DNA of 56,176 nucleotides from positions 1-56,176 of the forward strand of contig NZ_LQOM01000038.1 of NCBI RefSeq assembly GCF_002101595.1, given 5' to 3'. The position numbers were made by a program, and so were the translations under genes. Under the pieces are notes generated by a model. That model saw nothing but the letters and a program-made list of their open reading frames with translations. It was not told the origin of the DNA and did no database searches. Shown in pieces: positions 40,189 to 47,918 of this stretch. The stretch is from Mycobacterium celatum (GTDB taxonomy: Bacteria; Actinomycetota; Actinomycetes; Mycobacteriales; Mycobacteriaceae). How positions within the stretch are numbered: position 1 is the first letter of the stretch; the number at the start of each line of letters is the position of its first letter.

Positions 40189-41331
40189 GTGACTGAATCC
40201 GGTCCAAGCGATACATCCGCTGCGGGTGTTGTGCCGGGGAGCCTCGGCTGGCGCATCCAGGTTGCGACGCTGGCGCACCGATTCTTCGGGATGATCCACG
40301 ACCCGAAAGTGGCTCAACTGATCGAGCAGCCAGCGGACGGGGGGAAAGCCGGCGCGTGGCCCGTCGCGTACTTCACGCTGTATCTGCAAAAGCTCGGGGT
40401 ACCAGGGGGCAACGCCTCCGCGGTCATCCGGATTTTGAGCGCGATGGAACACGTCGGCCTACTAATGCGTGCGGGTTGGCGAGCCGACATGGTCGGCTGG
40501 CCCATGCAGGGTCAGCTATACATTTCCCAGGGAGTGCAATCGCAGCAGATCAGCGGCAACCTGTGGCTGTCAGAAGTTCTCGGCGCCGAGCTCGTCATCG
40601 AGTCCTATAACGCGGTCACGGTTCTGATCGGCGGCGGCGAAGGCAAACCAGTGGGCACCGGATTAGTGCTGGACCATAAGCATGTAGTCACCAACCGCCA
40701 TGTCATTGAGGGGCTGGTTGGCCCGGGCGTGATCAATCGCAACATCGAGGTCCGTGCGTCATTCACGCCGCCTGGAGCCCAGCCGCGAATCCGCCAATCT
40801 CGGATCATCGCCCACGGCGAAATCGACGTGGCAGTCATCGAGACAGAGCTCGCGGAGAACGAGCAACTCCTTGCGCTGCCCGGCATGTCATTCCGTGACC
40901 CCAAGTGGCACGACGAGGTCTGTGTATTCGGGTACCCCTACGTCCCCGGTCTGACCGAACGGACCATCATTGTCGAGCACGGCACGGTCGTGAAACCGTC
41001 GACGCAGGGCGCCGCGGTGGGTGGATACCCGCGCCAAAAGACTTTCCTAACATCAGCGATCGCGCGGCCAGGCAACAGCGGCGGCCCGATCGTGGCGCAA
41101 GATGGGCGCGTGATCGGCCTGGTCGTCGAGAACGCACGACACGGTTCCGGCGCAAGCGCTGGCGGCGCACCACCAGCGGACGAGCCCGATCACGAACTGC
41201 GCGAGTCGCAGTCGCGATCGAACGACCCCGACTCTCCGCCGTTCTATCGCGGCATCCCGGCCAGTGAAGTCATCCGCGCGATCGAGGAACTTCATTTCAC
41301 TGGTATCGCGGTGATTGAGAACCCCGTCTAA
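40189..41331 (+). CDS. Trypsin-like serine protease with N-terminal winged-helix-like domain
   Basis: 380 residues from the GTG at 40189. Residues 1-140 form a helical domain that reads like a winged helix (WPVAYFTLYLQKLG, ASAVIRILSAMEHVGLLMRAG, then a possible wing GQLYISQGV). Residues 150-375 are a chymotrypsin/DegP-type protease with His171 (VVTNRHVIEG), Asp213 (GEIDVAVIE) and Ser297 (RPGNSGGPIV). There is no signal peptide, so the protease is intracellular, unlike HtrA enzymes. It is followed by a HicB-like gene after 1 base and a PD-(D/E)xK nuclease gene. A sensor-protease in a defence-like cassette is my inference. Confidence 0.85.
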   Translation: MTESGPSDTSAAGVVPGSLGWRIQVATLAHRFFGMIHDPKVAQLIEQPADGGKAGAWPVAYFTLYLQKLGVPGGNASAVIRILSAMEHVGLLMRAGWRADMVGWPMQGQLYISQGVQSQQISGNLWLSEVLGAELVIESYNAVTVLIGGGEGKPVGTGLVLDHKHVVTNRHVIEGLVGPGVINRNIEVRASFTPPGAQPRIRQSRIIAHGEIDVAVIETELAENEQLLALPGMSFRDPKWHDEVCVFGYPYVPGLTERTIIVEHGTVVKPSTQGAAVGGYPRQKTFLTSAIARPGNSGGPIVAQDGRVIGLVVENARHGSGASAGGAPPADEPDHELRESQSRSNDPDSPPFYRGIPASEVIRAIEELHFTGIAVIENPV

Positions 41332-41332
41332 C

Positions 41333-41554
41333 GTGGTCGTCTTCGCCTGGCGCGGAGTCACATCGGAGCGAACAATACATACCTACGACGTCGAGGTCTA
41401 CCGCGACGGTCCCTGGTGGATGGTCCGCATCCCCGAACTCGACGGACTCACCCAAGCACGCCACCCCGGCGAGATCGAAGACATGGCCCGCTCACACATC
41501 GCGGTGAGCACCGATCAACCCATCGACACAATCGCGGTGTACGTACGCGATTGA
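41333..41554 (+). CDS. HicB-like antitoxin-fold small protein
   Basis: 73 residues from the GTG at 41333, one base after the protease stop; a TTG at 41315 would overlap the protease. The core YDVEVYRDGPWWMVRIPELDGLTQAR followed by an acidic helix (PGEIEDMARSHIAVS) matches the beta-beta-beta-alpha HicB/partial RNase H fold. There is no HicA toxin beside it. HicB-like singletons occur in many contexts, so a regulatory or antitoxin role towards the neighbouring nuclease or protease is possible but unproven. Confidence 0.72.
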   Translation: MVVFAWRGVTSERTIHTYDVEVYRDGPWWMVRIPELDGLTQARHPGEIEDMARSHIAVSTDQPIDTIAVYVRD

Positions 41555-41581
41555 TCCCCGGCGAGCAGCTTTTGCGCGAGC

Positions 41582-41587
41582 TACCGT
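41582..41587 (+). promoter_or_regulatory. -10 element of the nuclease gene
   Basis: TACCGT ends 7 bases before the GTG at 41595, placing the transcript start at the start codon (leaderless). The surrounding TACCGTTG matches the sequence before the protease gene. Confidence 0.45.
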
Positions 41588-41594
41588 TGACCGT

Positions 41595-42761
41595 GTGACG
41601 ACGCTGTTTGATCAATTCGAGCGAAACGATCCTTCTCCGATGTCCTACGGGGGCAGTGTTTTTGACTTCTACAACCGGATCGATCGACCGGAGTGGGCTC
41701 GTGTGCGAGACGAGCTAGAAGACTGGTACCGCCACTACCGGAACGACAGCGAAAAGCTGAGGACAGACTTCCGCAGCCCCGATAACGATCAGCATTTCGC
41801 CACCTGGTGGGAGCTGTATGTTTATACTTTTTACCGGCTGCTCGGCTACGAGATCACAGTGGAGCCCACATTGCCCAATGGCAAGAAGCCGGATTTCCTG
41901 ATAACCCGCGACGGTGTGGGCGCGTACGTTGAATGTAAGGCGGTTGTCGAAAGGTCCGTGAGCGCCTTGGAGGCGTCGATACTTGAGTGCACCGATAAGG
42001 CCAGCCACCCCGACTTCGTCGTGGAACTCGATATCGAGCAAGAGGGCAGCCTGCAGCCGGCCGTCGCCAAGATCCGCACGCCGCTTGAGAAGTGGTTGCA
42101 AGAGTTAAACGCCGATGACGTCATAGACGACCTCGAGGCCGGCAAGCCACTGCCGACACTCCCCCTCGAAATTGACGGCGACTGGCAGCTGTTGTACACC
42201 GCCTGGCCCGTTCCCCCCGAACAGCGAGGCAAATATACGCGCCTGCTGGGCATGCACTCAGCGCGCGTAATGTGGAACGACAGCGTGGGACTCATCAAAC
42301 GAGCCGTCAAGGACAAAGGCAGCAAGTACACCGATGTCGACACGCCGCTCGATCACCCGTTGATCGTCGCGCTCAACACCGCGACGGTCTTCATCGACGA
42401 CGACGAGGTAGACCAAGCGCTATTCGGAGCACGGTCGACATTGTGGAATCCCCACGGGGAACCGAGGTTTACTCCGCTGGGTCGCCGTACGAATGGATAC
42501 TGGTGTGGCGATCCGCCGAAGGGAACTCGAGTGTCTGGCGTGCTATTGGGCCGCAACATAGATCCGTACGGAGCCGCTAGGGCCACACCACGCATGTGGA
42601 TCAACCCGTGGCCCCAAGTCCCCATTTCCGAAACATACGGGCTCACGACAAACACTCTCCAAGATGACGAGCAAGTCCTCAGAACCGACGGCGACCTCGT
42701 GATCCACGAGTTGTTTGACCTACCCGAAAACTGGCCGCTGGTTGATAAGCAGCGGCGCTAA
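41595..42761 (+). CDS. PD-(D/E)xK nuclease domain protein, restriction endonuclease-like
   Basis: 388 residues from the GTG at 41595. The nuclease core lies at residues 70-120: Glu73 in WWELYVYTFYRLLGYE, Pro99-Asp100 in KKPDFLI and Glu113-Cys-Lys115 in AYVECKAV, the classic E...PD...ExK arrangement. The C-terminal two thirds has no recognised domain; it contains LGMHSARVMWN, PLIVALNTATVFID and FGARSTLWNPHG, which look like the family of restriction-like proteins found alone in many bacteria. It is likely a DNA nuclease acting in host defence. Third-codon positions are visibly less GC-rich than in the backbone, suggesting transfer. Confidence 0.82.
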   Translation: MTTLFDQFERNDPSPMSYGGSVFDFYNRIDRPEWARVRDELEDWYRHYRNDSEKLRTDFRSPDNDQHFATWWELYVYTFYRLLGYEITVEPTLPNGKKPDFLITRDGVGAYVECKAVVERSVSALEASILECTDKASHPDFVVELDIEQEGSLQPAVAKIRTPLEKWLQELNADDVIDDLEAGKPLPTLPLEIDGDWQLLYTAWPVPPEQRGKYTRLLGMHSARVMWNDSVGLIKRAVKDKGSKYTDVDTPLDHPLIVALNTATVFIDDDEVDQALFGARSTLWNPHGEPRFTPLGRRTNGYWCGDPPKGTRVSGVLLGRNIDPYGAARATPRMWINPWPQVPISETYGLTTNTLQDDEQVLRTDGDLVIHELFDLPENWPLVDKQRR

Positions 42762-42858
42762 CTTCCGGCTGTGCAATACAATTCGCGCAAATAACAGTCA
42801 AAAAAGCAGAGCATTTCCGACGGATCCGCGGTATGATCAGCGCCTGAGCGCGAACGAA

Positions 42859-43156
42859 TTACGTTGTGGTGCAAGGCGGGAAGTCTCCGAACACCCCGCG
42901 CTCATCACCAGCCAACACTCATTTATGCTGGCGTTCTGCACGATCCGCGATCTCGGCCAAGCGGCGCCTCTCGGCCTGGACACGCTCGGCGTGGCGATCT
43001 GCCGCGCGCCGGCCCCAGTGGGCACCCGCGACCAGGCCGATAACCCCCGACGATTACCGGCCACAGCTTCACGATCAGGCCGACCGCAAAGAACGCAGAG
43101 CGACGAACTGCGTCCAACGATCGTAGCGCCGCGCGATGACATGCGAGGTGCGTCAA
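42859..43156 (-). pseudogene. Decayed small membrane-associated protein gene
   Basis: On the minus strand a TTG at 43156 overlaps the upstream gene's stop (TTGA). The frame reads AFFAVGLIVKLWPVIVG, then shifts in a 5-base G run (bases 43044-43048). The next frame continues sensibly: VIGLVAGAHWGRRAADRHAE, then RVQAERRRLAEIADRAERQHK, an in-frame TGA at 42919-42921, and VLAGDERGVFGDFPP to the stop at 42859. Together these make a membrane-helix plus coiled-coil protein of a type I recognise from mycobacteria. One extra base breaks the frame; the TGA may be a second lesion or the natural end. No other gene is seen from 42762 to 43152. Confidence 0.6.
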
Positions 43157-43596
43157 CCGATCGCGGCCCTGATCTCGGCAGTCCACACCGTATGCCCAGC
43201 CATCGCGGCGCCTGGGTCGTAACTATCGCCCACCCGGTATCGCAACGGGCCCGTCCCGTCGACCAGTTCATCGAAATCGGCCTGAGCCATGTCGGCCACA
43301 TGCCGGTCCTCGATTAGCGACAGCGGGTCATCAGCGCCCAGCAGCCACACCCGGCCGGCGTCGGCGCCTGCGTAGGTGAACCGGCCGGCATCCTTGCCGG
43401 CATGCTCGAGCGCGTCGGCCAGCCGGGCACTGTCAACCACAACATCACCATCCGATCGCAGGGCTTGCTCATGCGGGTACAGGTGCCCATCAATCCGCCA
43501 ACGCGCCATCTTGTGATGCCAGTGCGCGATCAGCACATCGCGCAGCGGCGTCGCGCTACGGCCGCCGCGTGGCCGCCCCCTCTCCACCTTCGGCAT
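43153..43596 (-). CDS. Hypothetical protein, last intact gene of the reverse operon
   Basis: 147 residues from the ATG at 43596, chosen because it overlaps the stop of the upstream small gene (TGATG). A basic N-terminus (MPKVERGRPRGGRS) is followed by LRDVLIAHWHHKMARWRID, VVVDSARLADALEHAGKDAG and VADMAQADFDELVDG. The second half (LRYRVGDSYDPGAAMAGHTV) is small and polar. There is no signal or membrane segment. I do not recognise the family. It is the fifth gene of an operon that begins with an ESX-type small protein. Confidence 0.68.
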   Translation of the reverse strand: MPKVERGRPRGGRSATPLRDVLIAHWHHKMARWRIDGHLYPHEQALRSDGDVVVDSARLADALEHAGKDAGRFTYAGADAGRVWLLGADDPLSLIEDRHVADMAQADFDELVDGTGPLRYRVGDSYDPGAAMAGHTVWTAEIRAAIG

Positions 43597-43721
43597 CAAG
43601 CACCAACCCCTCTCCAACGAAACGTGCGTTCATCGGCTGGGGCCGAGGCCATGTCGGCGATGATGCCGATGATGTCGTTTTGCGGGGGGGGGCGAATGCA
43701 TGCGCCGTCGGCGACGGGCAT
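43596..43721 (-). CDS. Cryptic 41-residue gene containing a 9-base C tract
   Basis: The ATG at 43721 lies 3 bases after the lipoprotein stop, and the TGA at 43596-43598 overlaps the next ATG by one base. The product starts MPVADGACIRPPP and continues QNDIIGIIADMASAPADERT to FRWRGVGA. The RPPP part is encoded by a run of nine C (nine G on the plus strand, 43684-43692). Tight coupling on both sides and a sensible composition argue that it is translated. Function unknown. Confidence 0.55.
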   Translation of the reverse strand: MPVADGACIRPPPQNDIIGIIADMASAPADERTFRWRGVGA

Positions 43722-43724
43722 AGA

Positions 43725-44348
43725 TCAACCTGCGGGTGCGGATTGATGAATTACCTTAGGAAATGGCAGGCCGTCTCGGCGCACGTCACCCGAAAAGCAG
43801 GGCGAGATCACCGTCAGCGTCGGCGGATACTGCGGAGGATATGCCGCCTCTATTTGTAGGCGATATCCGTCGGTGGCATAAGCGAAGCGATTCGGCTTTT
43901 CAAATCCGTTGCGCTCCATCACGGTGAGACCCCAGCTCTGCCAAAGTTCTCCGCTGCGAGCGACTAGCTCTGCTGGAGCAGTGCCTTCGGGACCAATCAC
44001 ATGCATGGCCGCCGTGTACTCGGTTGGTCCCGGACCCGGACCCGTGTAATTGTCATCGCACGCCAAATTGCTACCGCCCTGGCTGTCGCTGCTGTCGAGA
44101 ACTGTGCCTGGCGGCAAGCCATCAACGGTTTTCTGTAAGTAGTGAAGCACCGTGTCTTGCGCCTCTTGTTGACTGCTCGGAACCTTCGGTGACGGAGCGA
44201 CTGGGGTGGGCTCCATAGGTCCTCCTGGGATAGGCGTGGCGCCGGACGGCGTCGGCGGCCCGAGCGGTGCAGCTGGCCTGGTCGGTGAGCACGCGACAAT
44301 CAGCGTACTGACAATGGCGATAGCTGCATGAAATCGAATTTTCGTCAT
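43725..44348 (-). CDS. Lipoprotein, LppJ-like
   Basis: 207 residues. The signal peptide ends in the lipobox L-I-V-A-Cys20, so the mature protein is lipidated at Cys20 and anchored outside the membrane. A proline-rich linker follows (RPAAPLGPPTPSG, GGPMEPTPVAPS), then a folded domain with QEAQDTVLHYLQKTVDGLPPG and two further cysteines (ACDDN, ISPCFSG). The start overlaps the stop of the DUF1023 gene (ATGA). The trio small protein, DUF1023 hydrolase, lipoprotein resembles Rv2078-Rv2079-lppJ in order and rough sizes. Confidence 0.82.
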   Translation of the reverse strand: MTKIRFHAAIAIVSTLIVACSPTRPAAPLGPPTPSGATPIPGGPMEPTPVAPSPKVPSSQQEAQDTVLHYLQKTVDGLPPGTVLDSSDSQGGSNLACDDNYTGPGPGPTEYTAAMHVIGPEGTAPAELVARSGELWQSWGLTVMERNGFEKPNRFAYATDGYRLQIEAAYPPQYPPTLTVISPCFSGDVRRDGLPFPKVIHQSAPAG

Positions 44349-46027
44349 GATGGTGGAGTGACGTCTGTTCTGCCAGCAATTATGCGCCCCATGTTGGCAA
44401 GCGCCGGGTTGCCCGGGTCCCAGTAGCTGCTGTGGGCGGCTACTGAGGGTAAGCCGAGCGGACCCGCCGGCCCGGGCGCAGCCTCGAAAGGAATGGCGCC
44501 AAATCCTGCTCCCGTCGGGTCAGGGCCAAGGGTGTAATCGGTAACCCAGTCGATGATGTCGTTTTGTGCTCGGGTTGCGAAAACGTGGGCACCGGGGTCG
44601 AGGTTCAGGTCGCTCGCGTGTCCTGTCAGCATCCCTGGGCTTCCCACGGCGATTACGTTGTTCGCGTCGAGGTGGTGGCCATCGAGCGCCGCTGCGCCCA
44701 GTTCGGTGGAGCCGTAACTGTGTCCGATGACCGTGTTGAGCGACGGGCCACCGGTGAGCGCGTCGTTGTGCGAGGCGCGCAATCCGGCCTGGAAATCGTC
44801 GAGCGCGGCGGCGCCGTTGTGGGCATAACTGGTCGAGGCTGCTTCCAGGAGGTTCATGGGCCGGTCATAACCCATCCACGTCGTCACCGAAACGTCTCCC
44901 GCCTGAAGCGTGCGGTCGGCCTCCCTTGCGGCCCAATACATTCTTTCCGACTTCTCGGCGCTGCCGTGGAAGCGCGCGAGGTCTTGGCCGGTGCCGGGCA
45001 CGAAGGTGGCGTTGCGTTTGGCGGTATCGGGGTTGTTGATGGAGACCGCTGCGTGGCCTTTGTCGTCGATGATTCCCAGATACTTGGGTAGTTGGCCTGG
45101 CGGAACCTTGTCCGGTGGTGGGCCGAGCTCGTTTTGAACCTGTGAGTAACCGTCATGTGTGTGATTGGCGGCATCCCACTGCTTTTTCCATTCGGTGTAT
45201 TGAATGTAGTCCAGGCGTGCGATCCCAGGCGCCTTGCCGGCCGCCCAGTCGGGATGTTGGGCGCGCAAGCGGTCCAGCTCAGCTTGGTTGGCTTTTTGTA
45301 GCTCTGCCAGATGCATTCGGTTGTAGTGGTCGCGATCGACAAACGGCATGCCGGCGTGGTTACCGATCGAGTGGTCTTGGGCATATAGCCGGTCTTTTTC
45401 CTCCTGGCTCAGCTTGTCCCAATGCTCGCGAAACTCCTTGGGGTCCTGCGGTACCGGCGTGGACGGCCGCTCGCCGGGCGGGGCGAGCGGCACCTCACGC
45501 CCGTTAGACGCCGGCCGCACGGTCAGCGGAGTTGCCGGCGGCTTGCCCAACTTGGCTGCTCCGGCCTGGACGAGCTGAACGTTTTCGGCGTGCGTCTCTT
45601 TGACCAGGCCTTTGATGAAGTAATTCTTCTGCTCGGAGGTGGCTTGTGGGTCGTTGGCGATTTTCTCGATCATCTGTTGGGTCTTCTCAACGTTTTCGAT
45701 GATCTGCTGCTTGGTATTGGCCACCACGCCAGCCGAATCGCGATACAGCTTGGCCGCCGCAGCCGACCCGTTCACGTGGGCTTGCAGCGTGGTGATCTGC
45801 TGCTGATGTTTGGCGTGCGCGGCGTTCGCAGCCTGACCCGACCACACATCGTCCTCAAACAGCCTCGTGCGGCCCTGCTGAAACGCCCACAGCTGCTCAT
45901 CAACGGCCTTTCGGTCAGCGTCGAAAGCGTCGGCAGCATCTAACAGGGTGGTTTCGTCGGCCTCAGGCCAGGCCGGCGGCGCGGTCATCTCCTCGCCGTA
46001 CGGGCCGCCGGGCCGTTCGATGCCCAT
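44345..46027 (-). CDS. ESX-linked alpha/beta hydrolase with WXG100-like N-terminal domain (DUF1023)
   Basis: 560 residues. The N-terminal ~150 residues are helical with VWSGQAANAAHAK (a WxG-type turn) and coiled-coil segments, like WXG100/Esp substrates. The C-terminal half is a DUF1023 alpha/beta hydrolase with nucleophile Ser437 in GHSYGSTELG and HVFATRAQNDIIDW near the end. No signal peptide is present, so export by a type VII secretion system is a reasonable inference. The substrate is unknown. It starts 3 bases after the small upstream protein's stop and overlaps the lipoprotein start. Confidence 0.83.
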   Translation of the reverse strand: MGIERPGGPYGEEMTAPPAWPEADETTLLDAADAFDADRKAVDEQLWAFQQGRTRLFEDDVWSGQAANAAHAKHQQQITTLQAHVNGSAAAAKLYRDSAGVVANTKQQIIENVEKTQQMIEKIANDPQATSEQKNYFIKGLVKETHAENVQLVQAGAAKLGKPPATPLTVRPASNGREVPLAPPGERPSTPVPQDPKEFREHWDKLSQEEKDRLYAQDHSIGNHAGMPFVDRDHYNRMHLAELQKANQAELDRLRAQHPDWAAGKAPGIARLDYIQYTEWKKQWDAANHTHDGYSQVQNELGPPPDKVPPGQLPKYLGIIDDKGHAAVSINNPDTAKRNATFVPGTGQDLARFHGSAEKSERMYWAAREADRTLQAGDVSVTTWMGYDRPMNLLEAASTSYAHNGAAALDDFQAGLRASHNDALTGGPSLNTVIGHSYGSTELGAAALDGHHLDANNVIAVGSPGMLTGHASDLNLDPGAHVFATRAQNDIIDWVTDYTLGPDPTGAGFGAIPFEAAPGPAGPLGLPSVAAHSSYWDPGNPALANMGRIIAGRTDVTPPS

Positions 46028-46030
46028 TGG

Positions 46031-46345
46031 CTAGCCCGACGCGGGGATGCCGGATATCTGCCGGTCAATCTCCTCGCCCAGCGGTTCATCGGTGCCGACA
46101 TAGGCACGAGCTGCCGCGCCCAAAGCCTGCGCGTAGTTGCTCGCTTCGGCCTTGGCCGCCGGGCGATCCGCGACTAGGGGAGCGACAGCGCTGGTCACGT
46201 GGGCTGCGATGGCCGTCGACAGCGGATCGGCACCAGCGGGAGAGACCGGTTGCGGAGCGTCGGGGATCGCATTGGCAGCGCTTAGCAACTCCTGCCCTAC
46301 GCCGGAAAGAAGCCCGGTCTTGACCCGCAAGTTAATCACCGCCAT
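46031..46345 (-). CDS. Small ESX-type secreted-like helical protein (Rv2078-like)
   Basis: 104 residues from the ATG at 46345; earlier in-frame codons lack family character. Two-helix Ala-rich protein: INLRVKTGLLSGVGQELLSA, then PLSTAIAAHVTSAVAPLVAD and AEASNYAQALGAAARAYVGTD, ending EEIDRQISG. The layout is that of EspC/WXG100-like partner proteins encoded before DUF1023 hydrolases, with the same length I remember for Rv2078. It probably forms a heterodimer with the next protein's N-terminal domain. First gene of the reverse operon. Confidence 0.75.
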   Translation of the reverse strand: MAVINLRVKTGLLSGVGQELLSAANAIPDAPQPVSPAGADPLSTAIAAHVTSAVAPLVADRPAAKAEASNYAQALGAAARAYVGTDEPLGEEIDRQISGIPASG

Positions 46346-46458
46346 CGACACCCCCTCTCGCAATACGTCGTGTGGCAAATATATCCAACAGTCAGCAACG
46401 TCCGCCGCACCAATTGTCGACAAAACCCAAGGTGGGACGCTCCCCTTTTTACCCTCGG

Positions 46459-47025
46459 CTATCTATACCTAGTCTCCAGTGTCGGCTTGATCAGATCGCG
46501 TACCCGTTGGGCGTATCCCTGTTCGATTCGTTCGATCTCAGCAGCCATGCGCTTAATGCGATCCTCATAGACGGCGGCTTGTTCGGCGCGCGCGATGTTG
46601 TCGGCTTCCAGCTGCACCTGGATGTCGGGGTCGTCGCTGTTGTGCAAGGCTAGCCAGTCCGTGATGGCGGTAATCGTGAAATCGTTGGCCACGTGGTAGT
46701 GCTCGGATTGCAGCCGGGCGACGAACCGCAGCAATGGTTGGCGTCGATCTTCGACGGCTTCCCCACCCTCGACCATCACCTCAAACATCGTGTTCATTGT
46801 CCCTAGGACGGATGTGACTGCCTTGATGATGTCGGGGAACTGCCGCAGATCGCTCAGCGTGAGCGGGGCGTTTTCCGCCGTGCTTTGAGCGGTCGCGCGG
46901 ACTCGGCGGATCAGCTCATCGAGCACCTCACATGCGGCGACCCCCATGGGCCGATGACCGAGCTTGGTATGGGTCTCCTGTCGCTTCTTTTCCAATAGGC
47001 GCAACATCGCATGTGGACTCTGCAT
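46459..47025 (-). CDS. Hypothetical helical protein with C-terminal coiled coil
   Basis: 188 residues from the ATG at 47025, which opens MQSPHAMLRLLEKKRQ; the frame is open 27 codons further upstream. All-helical: LEKKRQETHTKLGHRP, CEVLDELIRRVRATAQ, FPDIIKAVTSVLGTMNTMFE, and a final coiled coil (EQAAVYEDRIKRMAAEIERI). There is no signal or membrane segment. It is on the same strand as the ESX-linked operon but 113 bases upstream of it, so possibly a separate unit. I do not recognise the family. Confidence 0.7.
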   Translation of the reverse strand: MQSPHAMLRLLEKKRQETHTKLGHRPMGVAACEVLDELIRRVRATAQSTAENAPLTLSDLRQFPDIIKAVTSVLGTMNTMFEVMVEGGEAVEDRRQPLLRFVARLQSEHYHVANDFTITAITDWLALHNSDDPDIQVQLEADNIARAEQAAVYEDRIKRMAAEIERIEQGYAQRVRDLIKPTLETRYR

Positions 47026-47306
47026 CAACCACCCCTTCGGCCGGCACGCCAGCAGTACACCAGATCCGGCCGCAGTGTGCAGGGATTCGTCAGGAACTGT
47101 CGCCACTTCCGAAAACCCGGGTACCTCAAGCGAACTCGACCGTCCCGGGGCAGCTCACTGGGATCCATGCAGGTGGTTGATTGACGACATCTGACCTTCC
47201 CAGGACAGTGAGCGCATTCGGGTGAGTCGATCTATGCGTGCTCGTGGAGGTTCACCTTCGAGGGTTCGCAGCGCTCGATGCTGTGGGCCAAGGTCAGCAA
47301 GCACGC

Positions 47307-47312
47307 TAGAAT
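47307..47312 (+). promoter_or_regulatory. -10 element of the relB-type antitoxin gene
   Basis: TAGAAT is close to the consensus and ends 7 bases before the ATG at 47320, so the transcript is probably leaderless. No strong -35 is seen. Confidence 0.5.
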
Positions 47313-47319
47313 TCTGTAC

Positions 47320-47604
47320 ATGTTGACGCTTCCGCTGGCTGAGGTCCGGGCCAACCTTTCCAAGCTGGTCGACGAGGCCGTCCGCACCCATGAGCGCATC
47401 GAGGTCACCCGGCAAGGTCGCCGGGCAGCGGTGATTCTCAGTGCGGACGACTTTGATTCGATCATGGAAACTCTGGCGATCCTCAGCGATCAAGAGTTGG
47501 TGCGTGAAGTCCGAGCAGCAGAGGCAGAGGCGGAAAACGGCCAGATCTACACGCGCGACGAGGTGAGTAAGGAGATGCGCGCCGCCGGTCGGCTCCCTCA
47601 GTGA
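47320..47604 (+). CDS. RelB/Phd-family antitoxin
   Basis: 94 residues from the ATG at 47320. The N-terminal YefM/Phd fold reads MLTLPLAEVRANLSKLVDEA, RIEVTRQGRRAAVILSADDF. It is followed by an acidic C-terminal arm (VREVRAAEAEAENGQIYTRDE) that should wrap the toxin. Closest in character to mycobacterial RelB (Rv1247c). It represses its own promoter in known systems. The stop overlaps the toxin start (GTGA 47601-47604). Confidence 0.88.
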   Translation: MLTLPLAEVRANLSKLVDEAVRTHERIEVTRQGRRAAVILSADDFDSIMETLAILSDQELVREVRAAEAEAENGQIYTRDEVSKEMRAAGRLPQ

Positions 47605-47864
47605 CATACCGAGTCGAGTTGACGACGGCTGCGAAGAAGGCGCTCACCGATCTGTTGCCAGAGTCAGTGGCCGTGGCGTGCTGGGAGTTTATTCGGGGCC
47701 CGCTCGCGGAAAACCCTCAGCGAGTGGGCAGACCGCTTCGCGGCCAGTTGGAGGGACGGTGCTCGGCGCGGCGGGGCCAGTTTCGCGTCATTTACCAGAT
47801 CTTCGACGAACGGGTGGTGGTCCGCGTCATCCACATCGCGGATCGCCGTGACGTTTATTGGTGA
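47601..47864 (+). CDS. RelE-family mRNA interferase toxin
   Basis: 87 residues from the GTG at 47601. Typical RelE/ParE fold: YRVELTTAAKKALTDLLPES, GRPLRGQLEGRCSARRGQFRV and IYQIFDERVVVRVIHIADRRDVYW, with the conserved Arg residues and C-terminal Tyr of RelE. It cleaves ribosome-bound mRNA in characterised members. It is intact and coupled to its antitoxin, so the module looks functional. Confidence 0.9.
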   Translation: MTYRVELTTAAKKALTDLLPESVAVACWEFIRGPLAENPQRVGRPLRGQLEGRCSARRGQFRVIYQIFDERVVVRVIHIADRRDVYW

Positions 47865-47918
47865 GACGACGTGGTCGAACGTCTAGCGGCGAAGTCGCGA
47901 GCCGACCATTCTTGGAAG

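Noticed and set aside
42715..43317. 200-residue plus-strand open frame after the nuclease gene
   Set aside because: Composition is random-looking and it lies opposite the decayed minus-strand gene and the operon end; no ribosome site or promoter fits.
43402..43746. Plus-strand frame across the G9 tract
   Set aside because: Antisense to three coupled minus-strand genes and without protein-like composition.
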